Part shown: positions 46,097 to 57,693 of the stretch, piece after piece
How the letters are laid out: every line of letters starts with the position of its first letter
How positions within the stretch are numbered: position 1 is the stretch's first letter
DNA from: Pleurostoma richardsiae
Lineage: Eukaryota; Ascomycota; Sordariomycetes; Calosphaeriales; Pleurostomataceae
Assembly: GCA_030052745.1 (NCBI GenBank)
Contig: JANBVO010000001.1
Span: 1,488,001 to 1,552,000, forward strand
Reading direction: 5' to 3'
Length of the DNA: 64,000 nucleotides
Translations under genes and position numbers: made by a program
The notes under the pieces: model-generated
What the model saw: only the letters and a program-made list of their open reading frames with translations
Told to the model about the DNA's origin: nothing
The model's database searches: none

Positions 46097-49000
46097 GTTG
46101 ATTATCTCGGGAGGCCCGAAATGTCAGCTCGAGGTGAGAGCATAGGAGTGATGGCGGAGAGTTCGCTCGTAGTGAGAGCACTGTAGGGCAGCCGAGGCGG
46201 GACGACGATGTCACTCGCAGGGAGCCGTACTCGTGGCGAGAGAGGCACGCTTTCGTTTTGTCGTGCGTGCTCAGCGTGCCAGCTGAGAAGTGGATTCCAT
46301 GTGTTTGTTCGCTCGCATCGTCTGCCGCGAGTAGACGAGAGTTCGGTCTCGGAGGATCAAGAACGGCGGCGAAAGATAGATCGAAGGTGAAGGAGGAGAT
46401 GGGAGAGGAGAGGAGAGGAGGAGATGGAGCAGAGGGAAGGCAGGTGAACGGTTGGTTGGTTGGTCGGTGAAGAGGCGAAGGTTCGAGTCGGACAAGGCGA
46501 TGCCGACTCGAGACGAGACAACAGGGTCTCAGTTACCACCGAATGCGCACGGTGTGATGCTCACGGCTCCAGCTCTGGCTCCTCTTCACCTTCCTGAATG
46601 TATGTGTACTGGCGCACCACAGGCTTGAGAAAGAGGAGGAGGAGGAGGAAGGCGAGCAGATGGGAGAGGAGAGGCGAGGCGAGGCCGGCGTCGTGTTTAA
46701 AAGGCGTGATATGTGATTCGAGGGACTGGAATGGGCGATTCAGGCGAGCGAGCGGTGGATGGATTGAGGGGACCGGGTGGAGGCGGCGGCGGGCTGCTCC
46801 TTTCTAGCCGAGATGGTACTTGGGCCTCTGCCAGCCAATCAGGCCGCAGGGATGTTTACCCCGTACTTGCACCTGCGCCAACGGGATGTCTCTTAGCACT
46901 GGTAGCATTGGTAGCATTGGTACCACTGTTAGCAGGGCCTCGTTAGCACCAAACCCCAGGTTCTGGCCCAATCGAACAGGGCCGTTTCCGACACTGTCAC
47001 CGCCCGTGTAACCCCTTTTCGGGACGCACAGAGCGCCCAGACAGGTCTACATGCATATTCCGTGCTTGCATGCTTTTGGTCAGAGTCACTTGCTGTACCT
47101 TTCCAAGTCAAGCTGGGCCTGCTGAGTCACAATGGGAAATGTCGAAGGCGCCGTGCCCTTTGTTGTGATTGGTGTCACCCCGGCCGGGCCGACAGATCAG
47201 GCCAGCTGCGCCTCGACAGCACCCATCAGTCGTGGTGCATAACAAGGTATGGATGCCAGCGGCTCCCTGAATTTCATGCCTGAGCATACTACGTACCGTA
47301 GGACCCTGACACCCTGTCGTTAGCCAGCTGCCGCATCCAGCAGGTCGATTGTGAGCCTGTCAGCCACGGTCAGCAAAACGGTCCGATGGGGCACCTGCAA
47401 CGATCTGGATCAAGGCAAATGCCTCATCTCTATTGTTGACACCGGTGACGGAAACAGGCGGTTGCCCACGTTGTGGACGTCGCGCTAAAGCCCACACGGA
47501 GAGTCCGGTGAACAAGTTGCGGAATGGCCCATGGCACTCATTGCTTGGGCGCTTGCGACCAACATTCCAGTCCATCTCGCACCCCGCTTTCCAGCTACAG
47601 CTGCTCTCCGCCTGATGAAACTCTGATGGACTTTCGGAATCCGGCTGTCGTATCCACGGGATGTAACCTGGCAGTTGAGATTGATGTGACGGGCATCCAA
47701 GCACTCTGCTTAGCTCGGTGTTTGTTTCGCGCTGATATTGCACGTTCCAGGAACCCGACGGCCCACGACAGAGGAGGCAGTGCTGCTGGCCGACCTGACA
47801 CGAGGTGATTATATGCGTCGTCGACTGGGTCTTCGATTTGCAGTTTCGACGCGTCAGCCGGCCTGAGAAACCTGCCTGTTGCCAGCCTGAAAACAATGCG
47901 CATAATGAGCTATCATTTGACTTCTGCCCATTCCTCAACTCCCCTGCGCGGCATTGTCCGGACCTGGTTGCCGCAGATGGGTGGTGAGTGCTGGACACTC
48001 TAAGAGCTCTTTGGCATTTGAAGATTGAGGCCGCCTCATCCGACTATCTGCGACGCTCAGCTACTATGGTACTGAGTTCACGTCGCTAGTCAGCTGAATG
48101 TGTAGAGATTGGCGTGCGCAAGTCTGACATATCATTCTTTTTCACGGACGCGTACTGTACAGTCCACTGACATCAATTACTCTAGTGACCGATCAGTTGC
48201 GTGGCGCTCCCTGCAATAGGTGCTGGGGGCAAGGGTTCCAGAAGTGAGCACGGCAGTTGCAGAGCTAAAGGAGCCGTCGGCCCGGCTGCCCATCCCTGGA
48301 CCTGCATGGATCTTCGCCCACTGATGCTCAAAAACACTGCTACCTCTCTGCTATTGGCAGCGTCGCACTCCGGCCCCTGTGGCTTGCGTCCGGTCTATTG
48401 AACCCGGAAGCGGGCTTCTCGACCATCCACGCCGGCTCTGCCACACCGCAGCCGCTACCGCCGGCTCGGAAACTATGACCTCCACTGCCCCGAATAGCAC
48501 GACTGTTGAGATTCCCACCATTGGGCAAGTTTGATTCTCAACATGTTTTAGTTGGCTATTCAAAGAGCCGGCGGCATCTCATGACATACCTTGCTGAATA
48601 GACTTCAGCCCTCCCGCGGACATCGAAATAGGCCAAGTGGTCAAGAAAGGTTATCAGGGTGGGAGCAAACATGTCACCATGTACCGTAGCAGTTGCTTGA
48701 GTGACTCAAATCGATGTCAAGAAAACTCTGCAACTGCCTCATTGTTGGAGGCATATGCTTGCCTCTGGATGATCCCTAACAGAAAGCTTTTTTGTTGTCG
48801 TATATCATCACAGTGGAATATAGCTCCTGCTTGGGACTCTATTTTGTTCCGCTCGGCCAAATTTCTGCACCTGCTATCGAGTTAGAGTTATCGAGGCTCT
48901 GGTGGAGTCAAGAGTGTGTTTGAGTTTATAAGGTTGTTCTAGTTGCTGTCGGTTGATTTGGGCTACAAGGTGAGCACTCGAGTGGCATACCATCGCTCCG

Positions 49001-49250
49001 GTTCAACCTTTTTGCATCTCTCCGTCCGGGGATTCCCAGTACCTGACTCTGTAAATCCCTATGCAGCAGGGTGTTCGAGCCTAGACAAAGGTCTGATACG
49101 AAGGAGTCTCCTTCCTAAGTGAAGACAGCCAGCCTTTCCAGTTTTTTTAACTTATTGCTATCTCCCTCTTTTCAGGTTGTTTATAACACCACAGGAAGCA
49201 CTTACACATTCATTTACACAACTTGCTCAATTGGCGTCGTGATTTCTACA
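46097..49250. other. Divergent intergenic region of about 3.2 kb
   Basis: Lies between the basic proline-rich gene (-) and the ABCA transporter gene (+). The left part is purine-rich on the top strand (GAGGAGAGG runs near 46400-46420) with a GGTT run near 46450-46467 and a GGTAGCATT duplication at 46901-46918. From about 47000 to 49100 I see no coding signal. An eroded element could be present, but nothing supports one directly. Confidence 0.5.
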
Positions 49251-52200
49251 ATGGGTATCCCGCCGAAGACACGGACGTTCTCAAGGCAGTGCTGGGCGTT
49301 GATCAAGAAGACACTTCTCATACTAGTCGTTCGGCGACCGCTCTCGACTCTCCTCCAGGCAGTTCTCCTCCCAACCATAATACTTCTCTTCCTCTGTCTC
49401 GCTAAGAAGCTCGTCGCCGACGGCAACCGCTACGGCGTCGGCATCCCGGCCCCGGTACGCAGCCTGCGCGAAAGCCTGTCGAACGGGAAGAAACTCGTCA
49501 TTGTGTCTGATCCCGAGCTCGGTCCAGACGTCAGCACTGTCGTCCAGACCATCACAGATCCCCTGGACGGCCGTGTTGCCAAGCAGGTGGTCCGCCTCGA
49601 GACGGAGGATGCGGTGAACGCCCTATGTCCCGTCGACTCACGCGGCCTATCGCCCTGTCACGCTGTGCTCATCTTCAACGACTCTCCTTTGACCGAGGGG
49701 GGCAATGGGACGTGGATCTATACCATCCAGACTGACCCGGCGCGCCAGCCTGGCGCAGACTACTTCGACGTACGGTCGCACTCGAACAGCCCGGATCTCT
49801 ACTTCCTCCCGCTGCAGGTGGCCGTTGACAACGCCATCACGAACTCGACTGTCGTGCCCGAAGCCTACATGTACACCCAGCAGACGGAGCAGTGGATCGC
49901 GAGCCACCATCAGATGTTCTATCTGGAGGTCCTCATCGGCGGGCTTGCAGTAGTCCCCTTTATTTCCTACCTGCCTGTCATCGGGCAGGTAACCAGCACC
50001 GTGGCCACGGAGCGGGCCCAAGGCCTAACTGAACTCATCGACGCGATGGGTAGCAGCCCTGCGGCGAGAATCTGCAGCTACGTGGTCTCTTTCGGTATCC
50101 TATATCTACCATGCTGGGTTATTACCGGTTTCCGTAAGTTCTCACTGCCCATTCTGGCTGCATATGAGCAAGGTTTCTCCTGACTGTACTCGTCATAGTA
50201 TACTGGTACTTCCTACTTCCTAACTCGAACCCAGCACTTCTTATCGCCTGGCAGATCCTCAGTGGTTTGGCCGTTTCCAACGCCTCCATCATGGCGTCCA
50301 CATTTTTCCGCAGCAACCGCGCCGCTGGCATCTGTGTCGTGTTGGGTATCATGGCGTGCGCCGGCGGCGCGACGGTGAAATTGAAGCAGTCAGCCAGCAC
50401 GAGCTACGTCCTGGGGCTCTCGTCTCTGTTCCCGAGCGCAAACTACGTCTTCACCCTAGCGTACATGGCGCGCTTCCAGCTCGCGGGCATGCCGATCCGC
50501 CTGGACGTAAGCAGGCCCCCCAAGCAGCGGATCGACCCGTTCTTCCGGGCGCAGTCGTTCAGCGTGTCTCTCCGCACATTCTGGGCGTTCCTGGCACTCC
50601 AGATTGTGATCTATCCCCTCCTCGCCGTCTTGGTCGAGATTGTGGTGCACAGTATCTACTTCAGACACAGGTCGATATCCCTGGCCGCAGATGATCCTCT
50701 GGCGGTGGAAATATCAGATCTTAGAAAGGTGTACCGCGCACCCTGGTACATCCGCATGTTCTGTACGGGCAAGTCGTCTGAGCCGGCGGCTCTTGACGGC
50801 ATCAACATGAGCGCCAGGAAGAATCAGATACTCTGCCTTCTCGGTGCTAACGGCTCGGGCAAGACAACTGCCCTCAATTTGATAGGCGGACAGCTGGGCC
50901 CGACGGCCGGACATATCAAGATCAACGCAGCACCAGACCGCCTGGGAATATGCCCGCAGAAGAACGTGCTGTTCAGCCGACTCACCGTCCTCGAGCACGT
51001 CCGGTTCTGGAGTCACCTCAAAGGCGGCACAGAGGACGCGGACGAGCTGGCGCGCCTAGTCGAGGCGTGCGGTCTTGCGCGCAAGTCCTCCAGCCAGTCG
51101 GGGACCCTCAGCGGCGGGCAGAAGAGGATGCTCCAGCTCGCGTGCATGCTCGCGGGTGGGAGCACGGTCTGCCTGATGGACGAGGTGACGTCGGGCCTGG
51201 ACCCGCTGTCGCGCCGGGCGATCTGGAACGTCATCCTCGCCGAGCGGTCGAGGCGCTCTATGGTGTTCACGACGCACTTCCTCGACGAGGGAGAGGTCCT
51301 CGCGGACTACATCGTGATCCTGTCCAAGGGTCAGGTCAAGTGCGAAGGGTTCAGCGCGGAGCTGAAGAGCCGCTACGGGGGTGGCTACCGCGTGCTGATC
51401 CCGCACACGGTGCCGGCTCCTGACATGGGTGTCCCCGCCACCAGCTACCATGATCACGTTCTGTACTCGGCACCGGACTCTAGATCGGCGGCCCAGATTG
51501 TAACAAAGCTTGAAGACGCCGGGTATGAAGACATCCAGATTGCCGGCCCGACCATGGAAGACGTATTCTTCAGTCAAACCGACGATATACAGACTCCCCG
51601 TAGAGACTCGCTAGATGTTGATGACGAAAAGGGCGGCACTGCTGCTCCCGTTGCTCCAGGGCAGTTCGAAGATATCAACTCGTCTCAGGGTCCGACTTCA
51701 TTCTGGCATCAGATCCAAGTGCTGGTCAGGAAACGCTTCAACGTTCTTCCTCGATATCTACATGCACCCTTGTTCGCACTTCTCATCCCAACTGCCGTCA
51801 TCCCTTTGCTCAAGTACAGCCTCCAAAGTTATCACCCGCCTGTCTGCGATAGAATTGTAAGCTTGGAGTCATACAGGAACCCCATCGAGCTTTGGTCCGC
51901 TCAGTACAACCAGATTCTAATAGGACCTCCGTCCATAAATGACACCGTTTCCCGCGTTTTGGAGGATAGCCCGGTCGGGCGAAACTTCGACACTTCGTCT
52001 TACAACGAGATAGTTCGCTTCTCTGATGATTATGACAGCTTTCGATACGCTATCAAGCATAAATCCCAGGATCTCCACCCCGGAGGGATATATGTCGGCG
52101 ATGGCTCGGGCCCGCCGACTATCGCATACTCTGGATCAGGCTGGCTGGATTCGGCTGTCCTGCTGCAGAACATGCTGACCCAGATACGGAGCGGTCAGAA

Positions 52201-54323
52201 GGTCCAGTTGTATCTCCAATCCCTTCCTGAGAAGGATGAGGTATATATACATTTGAGTTCTTCGTTGCATCAACGGTAACTGACGTGGCAGTAATAGGAG
52301 GAAACTAATGACAGTCTGGAGTATGTTCTGGTAAGCCTGCAAGGCGTGACCATCCCTCTGTACGACAGAAGTAACTAGGAGGTAGTACTCGACTGTAATT
52401 CTCGCCATCTTCCCGGCTTTCTTTGCCTTATATCCAGCGTACGAGAAAGTGCACAAGATCAGGTCCCTGCAGTACTCGAACGGCGTCCGCCCCGTCGCGC
52501 TTTGGACAGCGCACCTGCTATTCGACTCCATTATTATTGTCCTTGCTGCTCTCTCCATAACCACCACTGTCGCAATACAATATTCCAGCATCTGGTTTGG
52601 GGCTGGATGGTTCTTTCCAGTACTCGTCTTGTACGGTATAGCCGCGACCCTCGGAGCGTACATCGTATCCGTCTTCGCAAGATCCCAGATGTCGGCCTTC
52701 TTCTTCACCGCCGGTATTCTGAGTGCGGAGTTTGCGGTGGTCATGGTGTCATTCCTGGTTAGTCACGTCACCTACTGTAGTCTGCCCCTTGTCCCATGGC
52801 TGACCATGCAGCAGGCCGTCTTCAGCACCGCAGACCGCGAGAGGATACAGTCTGCCGCCGACAAGCTCACATTCTCTGTTGGCCTGATATTCCCCATCAT
52901 GAACGTCTTCAAGAGCTCAGCAGTAGGTCTCAACCTGATGAGACTGGGCTGCCGTAACAACGGATTTGTAATATCTCCCCTCTCACTGTACGCTTACGGT
53001 GGGTCTATTCTGGTGCTGTGCCTACAGATCCCTTTGTTTGCCCTCATCCTCCTCGCTGTAGATGGTGGTATCCCTGTCCCCTGCTTTATCACGTATATAT
53101 TCTCTGGGAGCATGGTGAGAAGGCTGGCACCATGCCTGGAGGCTAGGGAGTTCACTTTAAAGGAGGAAGCGGGTATGGGGCCTGCCGAAGATGTCATTAA
53201 GGAGGCGAGCAGGGTCGACACCTCAGACTTAGACCTTGTGCGGATCCGGCACGTCTCGAAGGCGTTCGAGAAAACAGTTGCCGTTGATGACTTGTCGCTG
53301 GGCCTCAGACAGGGCGAGATTCTCGCCCTACTCGGACCGAACGGCGCAGGCAAGACTACGACGGTAGACATGGTTCGTGGTGACATTAAGCCAGATCGCG
53401 GACAGATTTTCCTCAACCAAGTCGACGTCCTCAGGAATACGCGGCTAGCGCAGAGATCTGTCGGCGTATGCCCTCAGTTTGACGCACTTGATCTGCTCAC
53501 GGCGAAACAGCACCTCGAATTCTACGCTCGTATTCGGGGAGCCAAGGATGCGAAGGTTGCGGCTGACGCCACCATCAATAGAGTAGGGCTAGCGACCCAG
53601 GCCTTCAAGCAGGCGAACGAATTATCCGGCGGAGACAAGCGAAAGGTGAGCTTGGGCATTGCTCTGATGGGCAACCCGGACGTGCTCCTCCTCGACGAGC
53701 CCAGCTCGTCCATGGATGCGGTGGCCAAACGGACCATGTGGAAGACGCTAAAGGATATTTCCCCGGGCCGGTCGCTACTGCTCACGACGCACTCGATGGA
53801 GGAGGCTGACGCGGTCGCCTCCAGGGTCGCCATACTTGCTAACCGGCTCTTGGCCGTCGGTACGACGAGGACCCTAAGGCAGAAGTACAGCAATGTGTAC
53901 CATGTCCATCTTGTGCTTCAGACAGCACCAAATTCAGCCACCGAGGAGATGGGGGCGGTAGAGGACTGGATCCAGGGACATCTCGAGGGTGTGGCCCTGG
54001 AAGGCCAGAGCCTCTGCGGCCAGATCAAATTCACGGTTCTGAACCTGTCTTATTCTGCTGCGTCTTCAGAGGCGTCTGGCATGCAGAAGTCGTCTCTAGC
54101 CGGCTCTTCGAGCAGCGCCGAGTCTGAAATCAGGCCTGTGGTTAACATCACAAGCACGGTTGCACGTGTTATTACGGCCCTGGAGACCAACAAAGAGGCG
54201 CTGCACTTGGCACATTATTCGCTCGGTGCTACCACTCTTGAAAGGGTATTCCTTAACGTGGTAAAGGACGCCGAGGTCGTCGAAGAGAATAAGAAGAGAC
54301 GCTGGTGGAGATGGGAACGGTGA
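49251..54323 (+). CDS. ABCA-type full-length ABC transporter
   Basis: Membrane ATPase of the ABCA family, whose members move lipids. Exons 49251..50133, 50199..52240, 52298..52330 (33 nt) and 52386..54323 give 1631 residues in the order TMD1-NBD1-TMD2-NBD2. TMD1 begins with LLILVVRRPLSTLLQAVLLP, then a long extracytosolic loop with N-x-T/S sites, then FLEVLIGG-type helices. NBD1: Walker A GANGSGKT at 510-517, LSGGQKR at 598, Walker B CLMDE at 619-623. TMD2 opens with the RKRFNVLPR elbow and a second large loop. NBD2: Walker A GPNGAGKT at 1303-1310, signature LSGGDKRK, Walker B LLLDEPSSSMD, H-loop TTHSMEEADAV. All ATPase motifs are intact. The start MGIPPKTRTFSRQCWALIKK suits an ABCA N-terminus. 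Such transporters are patchy in fungi (from memory). Substrate unknown. Confidence 0.92.
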
Positions 54324-55045
54324 GGAGAGGGAGCGAGCGGAGTTGGACGGCTGGCGGCTGCAAGAAGTTCCCGTGGGCATGGAAGGTAGGTACAGTACCT
54401 GGTAGGTACGTGACCTGAGCCTGGGCATGTATCAAAAGCAGGCATCTACAACTCTTGGATGTTCCATCATGGCAAGCTAGCCACCTCCAAGGTACCGGCA
54501 TCAGAAGTACATGCTGGCATGTCAAGGATTAAGGGGAAGAAGACTGTCCGGCCTTGCTGATGGGTGGTGGCTCAGTTCAGGAAAGCACGGCTGGAAAACT
54601 CACCCTAACACTCCTGCCACTCTGGGATCGTGAAATCAGTGTTGAGGAAACTTGCAACTATTGTTCAAAGGTGGCAGGAGCGATCCTGAAGCAAACAACA
54701 CGGCAAGAGGTAGGCAAGTGGAGTGGTGATGAGACGAACATCGAGATTTCGGCATGGCTTCCTCCACTCCAAGCATCCAACAGTCACCACGTATCTTGTC
54801 ACACATGATCGTTTCTTGGGAAAACAACATAGGCACAAACATGTGCCGCCTACTTCGGTGTCATTTCATTCCAATGAACGCAGTGTGCTAAGAATGTACC
54901 CAGCGCAGCGGTAAGCTCGTGGTGCGTCGGAAGACCTGCTGATCGGGTTGTGACCAGAGAGGCTGACCGCCCTTCCATCGAGAGGAAGCCATCGCAGCCT
55001 GAACTGCCCCAAGAACTCGGGAATCGCAGGTGGATTTCTAGTCGC
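54324..55045. other. Spacer between convergent ABCA and orphan membrane genes
   Basis: No gene. It contains two copies of GGTAGGTAC at 54385-54393 and 54401-54409, flanking an inverted GTACCT. Confidence 0.55.
54385..54409 (+). repeat. Paired GGTAGGTAC 9-mers
   Basis: Two direct copies of GGTAGGTAC 16 bp apart, with GTACCT between them, 62 bp past the ABCA stop codon. Confidence 0.65.
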
Positions 55046-55600
55046 TCAAGCAAGCATAGCAGCTTTCTCTTCGAGGCTTGCAGCTTGTCCCCGTGCTCGG
55101 AGTAGCCTGGCCAGTCTGTGGCCGCAACCGCTCACGAAGATGGCCACACACGACGCCCAGGGGACAAAGCCCAATAGGATCAAATTAGCACTGGCTCCGA
55201 CACCGTACCCCAGACAGATTGCGAAAATAATGAAGAATACAAAGACAGCCGGCTGGTACGTGTCGTCGTCTTGGTGTCGGTAGACGAAGGAAGAAATCGA
55301 GCAACCCAATAGCAACGAGGACCCCAACATGACTCCTGGAGATGGGTGGACAATCACATCAAGATGGCTGTGGCTATAGAACACATCATCAACATTCTCA
55401 TGAAGCTGTTGAATCTCCTGTCAGCCTTCGGTCAGCAAATACTCCATGACCCAGAACTGAAAACAGGATAAGGGCTCGACGAGGTCAGATAGAGGGGCGT
55501 GACTAACGTGAGCGCCCTTTCTCTCGGTTTGGAGCGTATAAAAGGTGGTGACCATCGAACATGGTATTGCGACGAGAAGCTCGACTAAACCTGGACTCAT
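55046..55600 (-). CDS. Putative small multi-pass membrane protein (unrecognised)
   Basis: Two exons, 55600..55508 and 55417..55046, join in phase 0 over a 90 bp intron (donor GTTAGT, branch TTGCTGACC, acceptor ACAG), giving 154 residues. An in-frame ATG at 55666 would add 22 residues. I do not recognise the family. Exon 1 has a hydrophobic stretch (LVELLVAIPCSMVTTFYTL). Exon 2 starts with a polar helix (EIQQLHENVDDVFYSHSH) and has three strong membrane segments: GVMLGSSLLLGCSISSFVY, AVFVFFIIFAICLGYGVGAS and NLILLGFVPWASCVAIFVSG, then a basic GHRLARLLRARGQ tail. The run of membrane segments and the in-frame intron argue for a real gene; absence of a recognised homologue keeps confidence moderate. 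It diverges from the next gene. Confidence 0.45.
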
Positions 55601-55666
55601 CCGCAAAGGACGGGCGCTGACCGTCTGGCTTGCGGGGTTCCCTTGACGAGCGCATGTTCCTCGCAT

Positions 55667-56601
55667 GGGGCCTTCTAAGACAACGAAGCAATGATACGGG
55701 AATAACAGATTGGTGAGACGGTGTTCGGCTACTAAGGGGCGGGGGGAACTCTCTCAGCACGGGCTCTCCGAAGACGTGTTCACTGTCTGTTGAAGAACAT
55801 GGCGAGATATATACCCGAGAAACAGAATCCGACGCATGAAGTCTATTCCCCGCCAACGCTTCAGCTTTGGCCTCCTATTCGGGGCTGGTACCTCCACTGG
55901 CGGTGCAGAAGGACCTGGAAGAGCAACAATTGGATCCTTTGCTGCTGCTGAGTGTGGTCATGCTCGGTGAGGATGCATGTGATCTCTCGCCAGCCAATCT
56001 GCATTGAAGCCCGATATCACACATTGGGTAGGAGCAGGCGACAGAAGGCGCCCACAGGCAACCGCAAGGCTGACTTGCGGACGGCAAAGACCACCCAATA
56101 ATCGTTTCGAGTTCGATTCCAGAACCCACGATGCGAACCAGTACCCGCGAGGCAACCAGTCCATCCCCAACAACCTTCTGGTACCGAAATTAATGTGGCA
56201 CAGTCGGTTCCAATAGAAACATCCGCATGATGCAGCCATTGGGCAGCAGCGCATGCCTGGACATGCGAGGTGAGACGCCAGCCTGAACGAACATCAGTCT
56301 GCCTCGCTCCTTTTTTGCCTCCATGGCAGCGTCTCCCGATGACATGTTGCGCCTTGAGCATAATGCCATTCATGGAACGGTCGCCGCAGGCCTTGTCTTA
56401 TTGTACCCTGATTCGCGCTGCTTAAATACATACATGCCTAACCTTTCACTCCCAGTCGTCGCACCAGACACCTTCCCCAGTGCTCCATCCTCCTTGCTCC
56501 CTTCGCCCCGGCCCAACTCTCGTCTCTTTTCTCCCGTGGACTACGAAAGAATAGGAAGGGTAGTACTGTATTCAATGCCTGCCACCTGCCGACAGGCAAT
56601 G
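55667..56601. promoter_or_regulatory. Divergent spacer between two orphan membrane genes
   Basis: Presumed promoters of both flanking genes. The right end (56430-56560) is pyrimidine-rich, as in fungal leaders. An earlier in-frame ATG at 56323 would extend the right-hand protein by 93 residues into this spacer. Confidence 0.4.
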
Positions 56602-57693
56602 GCTTCTCGGGACCCCTCCCTTAGTCCTTCTCCTGACCTCTCCACGGGTGCGTTAGAGGAACACAAAGGCTGCACCATGTTTATGACGATATCAGCCGGC
56701 CTCATGTTTGGCTCATCAATTGCATACCCAATTATGAGTCAGACTGGAATACCTGCTACCATGTGAGTGCGTTGAGGGGGTCCAATCCTCGCGCGCGCCT
56801 GTTTTGACTCCCACCTGTGCAGTCTACTGCTCGTTTTCCTCGCAACTTGGATGCTGTACAACTTCATCCAGGCGGATCTTATATCTCGGTGAGACATCTC
56901 CACATTTGTATCGCCAGACTCGATGTTAACCCTCGTTAGATATGGCCACTACACGATACATGTCTGTCTTGGCAGCGGACTTCTGGTTCTTGTGCTCGGA
57001 CAGACGACGCTCGAGGATCACATCGCGTATCTCCCGGTATATTTGATGGCTGCAAGCTTTATGACTTCGAGCTGGCCATTCTTGCTCGGTGAGGGTCTTA
57101 CCAGATCCTCCCGACAGCGCTGCGGGTATGCCCCTTTGCCAATTCCCGTTCCCGACCCCAGCAAGTGGCGCAGAGAACATACAAACCTATACGGTATCCA
57201 AATTGATGTGCAGGACCGACGAGAGGACAACAGATCTAGAACCATTGACGAAGTTGTGGGAGCCAACAGCCAGAAACGGCCAATGGAGTCCACTCAGATA
57301 TGGGTAAATTCGCAAGCCGCGGACCCTCATAATCCTCTCATTGCCCTTGTCCCTCTGGAGCCTATAGATCGAGACCAGCATAGGCCAGGTACCGAGATGC
57401 CTCACGAGCTGCAGGCAATGGGAGGTGCGACTTCAGCCCATTCAGACTTCAGTGGCAGGTATTCCGATGGCAGTCTATCTCTCGACCCAAGTGGAAGACC
57501 CTTGTCTGAAGTGTCCTCCATTGTCCATGAGCTTCTCATGGGTGACGAGGCTCCAAACAGTCCCCGGAGGCCTTCCCAGCGCCAGTCTGATATTGCCAAA
57601 TTGGGAAAGCCGTATAGGAACCCTGGAACTGCTGCTTCAACCCGCTCTCTGGAGTCCGTCGCTGGTTCACATCCTTCCTGCGTATCGGCCTGA
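56602..57693 (+). CDS. Putative four-span membrane protein with long cytosolic tail (unrecognised)
   Basis: Exons 56602..56762, 56823..56888 and 56940..57693; introns 60 bp (GTGAGT...GCAG) and 51 bp (GTGAGA...TTAG), 326 residues. The ATG at 56602 (MASRDPSLSPSPDLS) has a better context than the in-frame one at 56323. Four hydrophobic segments: MFMTISAGLMFGSSIAYPIM, ILLLVFLATWMLYNFIQ, HVCLGSGLLVLVLGQ and IAYLPVYLMAASFMTSSWPF. A hydrophilic tail of about 200 residues follows, with Ser/Pro/Arg-rich stretches (NSPRRPSQRQSD) suited to phosphorylation. No known family recognised. The splice junctions restore both frame and hydrophobic helices, which supports the model. It is divergent from the orphan membrane gene on its left. 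Confidence 0.6.

Noticed and set aside
46478-46495. B-box-like GGTTCGAGTC
   Set aside because: No matching A-box, anticodon arm or acceptor stem; it lies in simple-sequence DNA.
56110-56125. tRNA B-box-like GAGTTCGATTCC
   Set aside because: The flanks cannot form a T-stem and no A-box or acceptor stem is found upstream.
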